This document shows positions 1 to 5,362 of a DNA stretch of 7,061 bases, piece after piece. Position numbers and translations under genes: made by a program. The DNA is from Myxococcales bacterium (GTDB lineage Bacteria > Myxococcota > Polyangia > Fen-1088). The stretch lies in contig PMBY01000281.1 in the NCBI GenBank assembly GCA_003153875.1, forward strand, positions 197 through 7,257, in the 5' to 3' direction. A model generated the notes under the pieces. The model did not search any database. It worked only from the letters and a program-made list of their open reading frames with translations, and was not told the DNA's origin. Each line of letters starts with the position of its first letter. Position 1 is the stretch's first letter.

Positions 1-130
1 GCTCCCTTCGTTCACAGCATGGGCGAGGAGACCAAGGCAGGAGCATAGGGCAGACGTGCGACGAGGAAAGGCTGGTCCGAGAGAAGTTAGGAGATCAAGA
101 TTCGGACAGGACCGGGAGACACAGGCTCCG

Positions 131-655
131 ATGAAGATCCCAGGCAGTCTGGGTTCCACCGCTTTCTGCGCAGCCCTTTTGCTGTGTGCCTGCGTCGGCG
201 GGCAGAATGCAGGCAGTGGCCCCCGGCCAATCGTTGATGCCAATACCGCAATAACGCTAGATCGCTCCGTCTGCTACGGATTCTGTCCGTCCTATTCCAT
301 CCGCATCGGCGGCGATGGAACGGTAGCGTATGGGGGACGGCAATTCGTAAAAGTGGTCGGAACCGCGTCGAGCCAGGTGCCCCTATCGGACGTGCAAGAA
401 CTCGCCAACGAGATGGAGCAAGCGAACTACTTCGATTTGACGGTGCCCGAGACCTGCGCGCAGGGAATCTCCACAGACTTTCCCACGGCTACTACGTCAT
501 TGACTCTCGCAGGCGCCACTCACACGATCGAACGCTACCAAGGGAACGCATGTGCTCCGGCGGTCTTGACGACTCTTGAGGACCGCATCGATACAGTCGC
601 CAACAGCGCGCAGTGGGTGAAGTGCGATACCGCCGACGGGTACTGCGCGAATTGA
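131..655 (+). CDS. DUF6438-type cysteine-rich lipoprotein
   Basis: Encodes 174 aa. Residues 1-20 are a short type II signal peptide with a hydrophobic core (AALLLCA). The lipobox is L18-C19-A20-C21, so C21 is the likely lipidated cysteine and the protein should sit on a membrane facing the periplasm or outside. The mature part resembles the DUF6438 family: an 'ITLDRSVCYGFCPSYSI' strand at 41-57, 'GDGTVAYGG' at 61-69, an amphipathic helix and 'NYFDL' at 87-103, a second strand pair near 122-137, and an 'ID....AQW' ending at 153-162. The family's function is unknown. Six further cysteines (48, 52, 109, 141, 165, 172) could form disulfides. The frame is open upstream, with a GTG at 56, but the 25 extra residues are Arg-rich and would bury the signal peptide. 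ATG 131 also has a GGGAG at 114-118, so it is preferred. It appears monocistronic; nothing nearby indicates a role. Confidence 0.8.
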   Translation: MKIPGSLGSTAFCAALLLCACVGGQNAGSGPRPIVDANTAITLDRSVCYGFCPSYSIRIGGDGTVAYGGRQFVKVVGTASSQVPLSDVQELANEMEQANYFDLTVPETCAQGISTDFPTATTSLTLAGATHTIERYQGNACAPAVLTTLEDRIDTVANSAQWVKCDTADGYCAN

Positions 656-894
656 ATCAGCGACAGCTTGCGAGAGTGCGGACGGGGGCGGTCGCCGCTA
701 CCTTGGACGACGCACGAATTGTCCCGCTAATCGTGCCCCTTCATCGTCTTCAGCCGGCGCCGCAAGGTCCTGGTCAGGTGGGCCCGCTGTTTGGCCGGAC
801 GAGAAACAATTGGGGGCCGCTCAACATCCCATTGAGGCTCAACCAACGTCTGGCACCGACCTGCGCTACAACCTGAGGCACAAGGAGACACATC
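656..894. other. Intergenic stretch without a convincing gene
   Basis: This gap lies between the lipoprotein and the VOC gene. Open frames cross it on both strands (613-876 plus, 727-915 minus), but their products are Arg/Pro-rich and match no domain I recognise. The plus frame would overlap the end of the lipoprotein gene, and the minus frame would overlap the start of the VOC gene. The only clear functional element is the ribosome-binding site of the VOC gene, AAGGAG at 882-887. No promoter with good -35 and -10 boxes was found, although the VOC promoter probably lies here. Confidence 0.5.
882..887 (+). promoter_or_regulatory. Ribosome-binding site of the VOC gene
   Basis: A consensus AAGGAG lies 7 bases upstream of ATG 895. 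It fixes that start, and it is the strongest Shine-Dalgarno sequence seen in the window. Confidence 0.8.
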
Positions 895-1263
895 ATGGGT
901 AACCCATTTATTCACGTCGAGCTAAACGCCACGAATCTCCCCAAGGCGAAGGCTTTCTACGCCAAACTCTTCGACTGGAAACTCCAGGATTTCCCGATGG
1001 AGAAGCCGGGCAATGAGTACACCGTCATCAAGGTCGGCAAAGGCGTGGGCGGCGGGATGATGAAGCAGATGATTTCCGGCGCTGGGTCGGCCTGGATGCC
1101 CTACGTGCTGGTGAAGGACATCGATGCGGCGACCAAGAAGGCAAGAAGGCTTCGCGCCAAGATCATGAAAGACGTAACTTTGGTCGAAGGGATGGGCTGG
1201 CTCAGCATCATCGTCGATCCCACTGGCGCCGTCTTGGGTTTGTGGGAACCCAAGGGCATGTGA
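895..1263 (+). CDS. VOC superfamily (glyoxalase/bleomycin-resistance fold) protein
   Basis: Encodes 122 aa, a single vicinal-oxygen-chelate domain of the usual length for small members. The N-terminus 'FIHVELNATNLPKAKAFYAKLFDW' at 5-28 is the typical first strand plus helix (A-x-x-FY-x-x-LF-W). A Gly-rich turn 'GKGVGGGMM' at 49-57 is followed by 'WMPYVLVKDIDAATKKARRLRAKI' at 68-91, the second beta-alpha unit. 'IIVDPTGAVLGLWEPKG' at 105-121 is the closing strand pair. H7 and E118 occupy positions often used for metal binding in this superfamily. The sequence resembles the Cfp30B-like subgroup, for which no reaction is established. There is no signal peptide, so it is probably cytoplasmic and may act as a dimer. 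The substrate cannot be read from the sequence; dioxygenase, lyase and resistance functions all occur in this fold. It is transcribed toward the permease gene and shares no operon with it. Confidence 0.88.
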   Translation: MGNPFIHVELNATNLPKAKAFYAKLFDWKLQDFPMEKPGNEYTVIKVGKGVGGGMMKQMISGAGSAWMPYVLVKDIDAATKKARRLRAKIMKDVTLVEGMGWLSIIVDPTGAVLGLWEPKGM

Positions 1264-1269
1264 ACGGAT

Positions 1270-1293
1270 GGTCAGCGCAGGATCGCGCTGGCC
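1270..1293 (+). terminator. Stem-loop just after the VOC stop codon, possible terminator
   Basis: GGTCAGCGC (1270-1278) pairs with GCGCTGGCC (1285-1293). This gives a 9-bp stem with one G-U pair and a 6-base loop, starting 6 bases after the VOC stop codon. The position suits a terminator or a 3' stability hairpin. No T-run follows (the next bases are AATGGGTT), so a standard intrinsic terminator is doubtful. Confidence 0.35.
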
Positions 1294-1351
1294 AATGGGT
1301 TGAGCTGATCTTGCAGTGCCCTGCGCTGAAGACCGTTTGATTCCCACTGGA

Positions 1352-1390
1352 CCAGCTGCAAGCTCCTCGAAGGTCCTCGCGCGCAGCTGG
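1352..1390. repeat. 8-bp inverted repeat at the end of the permease gene
   Basis: CCAGCTGC (1352-1359) and GCAGCTGG (1383-1390) are perfect inverted copies with a 23-base spacer. The outer arm ends one base from the permease stop codon, which lies at 1392-1394 on the minus strand. This could be a 3' hairpin of the permease mRNA or a chance repeat. There is no T-run on either side. Confidence 0.25.
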
Positions 1391-1391
1391 G

Positions 1392-2708
1392 CTACCCCTC
1401 CGCCTCACTCACAGCCCCGAACGGGGCAAAGAAGGAAATGATGATGGGTGGCAGTGAGGCGAGCAGCACGAAGCCGAAGAAGGCCTGGTAGCCGAGCCAG
1501 GCCTGGATGCGTCCACTCACCATCCCAGTCAGCATCATGTTGAGCGCCATGATCCCGGTGGCAAAGGCATAGTGGGCCGTGCGATAGCGCCCGGGCGACA
1601 GCTCTTGCATCATGTACAACATCATCCCGACCGTGCCCAGGCCGTAGCCCAGCTTTTCAATCAACACCACACAGGTAATCAAGACGAGATCGTTGGGCAG
1701 GGTTTGGCTCAAGTAGAAGAACGTCACATGCGGCACATTGAGCGCAAAGGCCAACAGCACGAACACCCGGCGCAAGCCGTAGCGCGCGGCCAGCAGCCCG
1801 CCCAACAAGGTTCCCCCGACGAACGCCACTGTCCCGAAGGTTCCATTGATGTTGCCCAGGGCCATGTTGTCTAGCCCCAGGCCCCCGACGGTCCTCTTGT
1901 CCATCAGGAACAGGGGGCCGATCTTCTCGATGAATCCCTCGGCAAATCGGTAGAAGAAGACCGCAGTGATCATCATCCACACGCGCGGCTTCTTGAAGAA
2001 ACTGACCCATGCGTCCGCAGTGGTGGCCAGGGCGGCACGCACGCTGGAGGGCGTGTCCGCAGCCTTGGCCCCTGGGGGAAGAAGATAGAAGTGCCAGACA
2101 GCGGCCGCAGCCAAAATGGCCGCGACCAGCATCATCACGATCATCCAGGCCGTGAACCAGGCCGGGTTGGGCCCAGAGATGGGCGCCGGCTTGCCCGCTG
2201 CGGCCCAGTCAAACAGCACCTTGGTCAAGCTGACCAGCGCGCCCGAGACCAAGACCCTGCCCAAATTCCAGAATGCCCCCTGCAGTCCAACGTACAGTGC
2301 CTGTTCTTTGGGCGTGGTCGAGGTCAAGTACACGCCATCGCCGGCGATGTCTTGCGTCGCCGAGGCAAAGCCCGACATCCAGAAGAAGGCAATGGTGAGC
2401 GGAAGGTAGGCCGGTAGTCTGAGGGCAAAGGCCGCGCAAGAGAACGTGACCACCATGGTGAGCTCCATGGCGATCACGAAGAAGCGTTTGCTGCGAAACA
2501 GCTCCACCAGCGGCGCCCACAGTGGCTTGAGCACCCAAGGCAGATACATGGCGCCGGTGTAGGCCGCGATCTCGGCGTTGGTCAGCCCCAGGTTCTTGTA
2601 CATGATGGCCGCCACGACGGACACCGCGATCATGGGCGTGCCCATGGCGAAATAGAGACTGGGCACCCAGAGCAAGGGATGCGCGCGTTTGGTTTCTGAA
2701 CGGGCCAT
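1392..2708 (-). CDS. AmpG-like major facilitator superfamily permease
   Basis: Encodes a 438-aa inner-membrane protein with about 12 hydrophobic segments, the MFS size. Segments start near residues 13, 45, 76, 101, 139 and 185. A polar central loop follows at about 212-243, then segments near 243, 286, 314, 341, 375 and 405. The stretch 'MSGFASATQDIAGDGVYL' at 111-128 is the hallmark: it matches the 'ASQDI..D' region of AmpG-type (PAT family) carriers. AmpG imports anhydromuropeptides. Similar proteins in other phyla often lie in sugar-use loci, so the substrate here could be a muropeptide or an oligosaccharide. A stop codon four codons upstream rules out a longer start than ATG 2708. No Shine-Dalgarno sequence precedes it; an inverted repeat occupies that site instead. 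The gene is divergent from a LacI-type sensor/diguanylate cyclase, which suggests a shared ligand, but this is inference. Confidence 0.85.
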   Translation of the reverse strand: MARSETKRAHPLLWVPSLYFAMGTPMIAVSVVAAIMYKNLGLTNAEIAAYTGAMYLPWVLKPLWAPLVELFRSKRFFVIAMELTMVVTFSCAAFALRLPAYLPLTIAFFWMSGFASATQDIAGDGVYLTSTTPKEQALYVGLQGAFWNLGRVLVSGALVSLTKVLFDWAAAGKPAPISGPNPAWFTAWMIVMMLVAAILAAAAVWHFYLLPPGAKAADTPSSVRAALATTADAWVSFFKKPRVWMMITAVFFYRFAEGFIEKIGPLFLMDKRTVGGLGLDNMALGNINGTFGTVAFVGGTLLGGLLAARYGLRRVFVLLAFALNVPHVTFFYLSQTLPNDLVLITCVVLIEKLGYGLGTVGMMLYMMQELSPGRYRTAHYAFATGIMALNMMLTGMVSGRIQAWLGYQAFFGFVLLASLPPIIISFFAPFGAVSEAEG

Positions 2709-3018
2709 GGAAAACGACTAGCGAGCTGTTTTCAACACGGAGTATGCAGCGTCGGAGGAGGAAGATTTCCTTCGCGAGCGAGATCCAACAGGACATTCGC
2801 GCAGAATGCGTTTGCTTGCCACTATTTCCCAAGTCCCTTGTCTGGAGGACTGGACAGCAGCTCGTTCTCCTCGATGTCATGGAAGGTAGTTGATAGTGGG
2901 AGATGTGGTCGCGGCCCAAGTCGAGATGTCCGGAAGAATGCGCAGCCCTTGCGGCGCGCGGCTGGACACGAGCACAATAGACTCAAAGGCGATTCCGCTA
3001 TCGTCACAAGTCACGTCA
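2709..3018. promoter_or_regulatory. Divergent control region between permease and sensor cyclase
   Basis: These 310 bases contain no supported gene and must hold both promoters. Two inverted repeats stand out: GAAAAC-N12-GTTTTC at 2710-2733, and CATTC-GCGCA-GAATG at 2794-2808. The octamer AGAATGCG occurs twice in direct orientation, at 2803-2810 and 2936-2943. A weak sigma-70-like pair for the sensor gene is TTGCGG (2949-2954), 18 bases, CACAAT (2973-2978). No convincing promoter was found for the permease. No helix-turn-helix coding sequence was found in any frame, so the missing LacI DNA-binding domain does not appear to sit here as a separate or broken gene. The sensor frame is open from 2890, so part of this region could be translated if an earlier start is used. 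Confidence 0.55.
2710..2733 (-). promoter_or_regulatory. Inverted repeat against the permease start, candidate operator or RNA hairpin
   Basis: GAAAAC (2710-2715) and GTTTTC (2728-2733) form a perfect 6-bp dyad with a 12-base spacer, ending one base from the permease ATG. AGC/GCT inside the spacer adds a smaller dyad. It occupies the place where a Shine-Dalgarno sequence would be. It could be a repressor site or a translation-controlling hairpin. Neither is proven. Confidence 0.35.
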
Positions 3019-5286
3019 ATGGCTGACCTGCAGCAAGTCGGTCTTCCTCGTCGGGGGCCTCGTCTTGGGCTTCTGGCGGACGCCTTTGACGACGAGTTCC
3101 AGAAACAGGTACTGGTGGCCGCGGAGCGCGAGGCGCGCGAGCAGAGCCTGGACTTCGTCGCCATCTCCGGCGGCATGCTGGGCATCGAGTTGCAACATCC
3201 CAAGGGCTTCGTGTTCGACCTCCTGGGGCCGCACAACGTGGACGCCTTGCTCATTTGTGCGCACACCATCGGCCACCACGTAACGCCGGACCAGATCGCT
3301 GCGTTCGTGCAGCGCTATGCTCCCCTGCCGTGCGTCTGTCTGGGGGTCGAGATCCCAGGCGTCTCCTCGTTGCTCGTGGACAACGAGGTTGGGATGTACA
3401 CCGCTGTCAAGCACCTCATGGTGGCCCACGACCGCCGCAAGATTGCCATGATTGCCGGCCCGGCAGCCAACCCCGAAGCGCAGGCGCGCTATCGCGGACT
3501 GGTGCGCGCGCTGGCCGAGCAGGGGATGCACGTCGATGCACGCCGAATGGGACACGGTGATTTCACTCGCACCAGTGGTTGCCTGGCCGTGGCCGAGCTA
3601 TTCGACCGCCACGGGCTCGCGGCGGGCGAGGTGGACGCTATCGTGTGTGCCAACGACGTCATGGCTCTGGGGGCGCTTGACGAGCTCGACCGGCGCGGGA
3701 TTCGCGTGCCGCGCGATCTCTCGCTGGTGGGATTCGACGATCTGGATTTCGCCCGCTACGCGCGCGTACCGCTCACCACCGTGCGCCAGCCAGTCACCGA
3801 ACAGGTCCGCCATGCGGTTCGCAGCTTGGCCGGGGCTCTGCACGGAACCCCGCTGCTCGAGCGGGCCATCACCTTTGAGACGGAATTCGTGCGTCGTCGC
3901 TCCTGCGGGTGCAACACGCGAAGCCGTGAGCGCGTCCTGTCCTGGCCCCTGCCAGGCGAGACGCAAGATTTCGCCGGCACCTTGCGCACTCGCCAGGACA
4001 GCGTCGTGGCCAATCTCCGTCAGGTCGCGCACGGCGGATTCGACTTCGTGCCCGAGGACTGGGAACGGCGCTTGTTCTCCGCCTTCCTGGAGCAAGTGGC
4101 TGAGCCGGAAGCGCCCGCCTTCGTCAACTGTGTTGAAGACATCTGCTATGCCTTGGTCCGTCGGGATAGCTCGGTGGGCAGCGCGCATGATGTGTTGCTG
4201 GTTTTGCGCCGCGATGCCCTGGCCTGCGTCTACGATGCCGCCACCCGGGGCCGTATCTACGACCTCATTCAGGAGGCGTTGCTGGTGGCGAGTGACATGG
4301 CGGCCATCGCGCAGGCCCAGCAGCGCGGCGAGCTGGTGTCGCTGATGGGGACAGTGGCCGAGGCCACCGCGGCGATGCTGGCGGCGCCCAGCTTGGACGC
4401 GCTCGGCAGGGCAGCGGCGGAGCATCTGCCCCGCCTAGGAATTCGGGCCGGTACCATCGCGCTGTTCACTGAGCCCAACCAGGTCACTGAGCAGAGCGAG
4501 GCCACGCTGGTGTTCAGCGAAGCAGGTCGTCGTGACGAGACGATACGCTTTTCCACACGCCAGATAGCGCCCGGAGGTTTTCTCGACGGCCGATCTGTGG
4601 TCGTGGTGCCGCTCGGCTTTCGCGGCGAGCAGCTAGGACTGGCCTCGCTAGCGTTCGGCGCGCCCGATACCATGCTGTACGAGGAGCTGCGTTTGGTGCT
4701 CAGCTCGGCGGTGACCGGTGCCCTGCTCACCCGAGCGGTCGATCAGGCGCGGCGCGAGGTCGAGAAACTGGCCATCACCGATCCGCTGACCGGCCTGTAC
4801 AACCGCCGCCACCTGTCCGATCGCATCCGCGACGAATTCGTGCGTATGCGCCGACACCCACGCAGCCTGAGCCTGGCCCTGGTGGATCTCGACGGATTCA
4901 AGCAGGTCAATGATCGCTTCGGTCACGAGGCCGGCGATCGCGTGTTGGTCACCGTGGCGCAGCGGCTACGTACCGGGTTGCGTGAGATAGACATCGTGGC
5001 CCGCTTCGGCGGAGACGAGTTCGTCGTCTTGCTGCCCGAAACCACGGCCGCCCAGGCGTGCATGGTGTCGGAGCGCATCCTGCAGGCCTTGTCGGGCCAG
5101 CCCATCGACGAGCACGGCATCGTGAGCGCGACCTTCGGCGTGGCCACCACCGACGACGACGGCTCCCAGATCGACCAGGACGAGCTGTTGCGGCGCGCGG
5201 ATCACGCGCTCTTGTGTGGCAAGCGGGCCGGCAAGGGGCGGGTCTTGCACTTCAATGATTGTCCGCCCGCCTTGCCGGAAAAGTAG
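3019..5286 (+). CDS. LacI-type sugar-binding domain fused to GAF-like and GGDEF domains (diguanylate cyclase)
   Basis: Encodes 755 aa with no signal peptide or membrane segment, so it is cytoplasmic. Residues 14-290 form a LacI/periplasmic-binding-type receptor domain. Its ending is classic: 'CANDVMALGALDEL' at 210-223, 'VPRDLSLVGFDDLDFA' at 230-245 and 'PLTTVRQP' at 251-258. 'RRRSCGC' at 292-298 closes it, a motif I associate with receptor-GGDEF fusions. A helical region (310-440) and a GAF-like domain (about 445-570) precede the GGDEF domain (585-745). That domain has DPLTGLYNRR at 588-597, metal-binding D623 in 'VDLDGFK', the active loop GGDEF at 664-668, and an inhibitory RxxD site at R655/D658. 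It should therefore make c-di-GMP from two GTP under product feedback, in response to a sugar-like ligand. The LacI helix-turn-helix is absent. The start is uncertain: the frame opens at TTG 2890, and GTG 2896 has GGAAGG nine bases before it. ATG 3019 was chosen because homology begins soon after it. Confidence 0.85.
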   Translation: MADLQQVGLPRRGPRLGLLADAFDDEFQKQVLVAAEREAREQSLDFVAISGGMLGIELQHPKGFVFDLLGPHNVDALLICAHTIGHHVTPDQIAAFVQRYAPLPCVCLGVEIPGVSSLLVDNEVGMYTAVKHLMVAHDRRKIAMIAGPAANPEAQARYRGLVRALAEQGMHVDARRMGHGDFTRTSGCLAVAELFDRHGLAAGEVDAIVCANDVMALGALDELDRRGIRVPRDLSLVGFDDLDFARYARVPLTTVRQPVTEQVRHAVRSLAGALHGTPLLERAITFETEFVRRRSCGCNTRSRERVLSWPLPGETQDFAGTLRTRQDSVVANLRQVAHGGFDFVPEDWERRLFSAFLEQVAEPEAPAFVNCVEDICYALVRRDSSVGSAHDVLLVLRRDALACVYDAATRGRIYDLIQEALLVASDMAAIAQAQQRGELVSLMGTVAEATAAMLAAPSLDALGRAAAEHLPRLGIRAGTIALFTEPNQVTEQSEATLVFSEAGRRDETIRFSTRQIAPGGFLDGRSVVVVPLGFRGEQLGLASLAFGAPDTMLYEELRLVLSSAVTGALLTRAVDQARREVEKLAITDPLTGLYNRRHLSDRIRDEFVRMRRHPRSLSLALVDLDGFKQVNDRFGHEAGDRVLVTVAQRLRTGLREIDIVARFGGDEFVVLLPETTAAQACMVSERILQALSGQPIDEHGIVSATFGVATTDDDGSQIDQDELLRRADHALLCGKRAGKGRVLHFNDCPPALPEK

Positions 5287-5362
5287 CCCGACTACCGCCC
5301 AAAGTCACTCAGGACGGGGACGTCCGTCATGGGAAGCCGACCTCGGTCTGTTCATTGCTGAC
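5287..5362. other. Convergent gap between sensor cyclase and TPR/barrel gene
   Basis: This 76-base gap separates two genes that run toward each other. A small dyad, GGACG-GGGA-CGTCC at 5312-5325, could fold into a 5-bp hairpin serving either transcript. There is no T-run, so it is not called as a terminator. Confidence 0.4.

Noticed and set aside
1..48. Possible C-terminus of an upstream plus-strand gene (frame ending TAG at 46-48)
   Set aside because: Only 15 codons are visible, with no family signature. Another frame is equally open at the edge, so the call cannot be supported.
56..130. GTG-initiated 25-residue extension of the lipoprotein
   Set aside because: It would place an Arg-rich segment before a clear lipoprotein signal peptide; ATG 131 gives a normal one.
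613..876. Open plus-strand frame of 87 codons between the lipoprotein and VOC genes
   Set aside because: It starts at GTG inside the lipoprotein gene, has Arg/Pro-biased composition, no ribosome-binding site and no recognisable domain.
727..915. Open minus-strand frame of 62 codons
   Set aside because: It overlaps the well-supported start and ribosome-binding site of the VOC gene, and its product resembles nothing I know. A transposase remnant was considered, but there is no motif or flanking repeat.
1572..2417. Several plus-strand open frames across the permease gene
   Set aside because: They are antisense shadows of a well-supported membrane protein, rich in His, Gln, Arg and Gly, with no domain.
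2800..2830. Sigma-54-like promoter on the minus strand upstream of the permease (GG...GC elements)
   Set aside because: The spacing between GG and GC is 9 rather than the required 10 bases, and the -12 element is poor.
3452..4425. Long alternative frames (plus 3452-4345, minus 3598-4425) inside the sensor cyclase gene
   Set aside because: They are products of high GC content. Their translations are low-complexity Arg/Ser/Trp- or Gly/Ala-rich, while the main frame has continuous domain similarity.
5312..5325. GGACG-GGGA-CGTCC hairpin as terminator of the sensor cyclase gene
   Set aside because: The stem has only 5 bp and no T-run on either strand.
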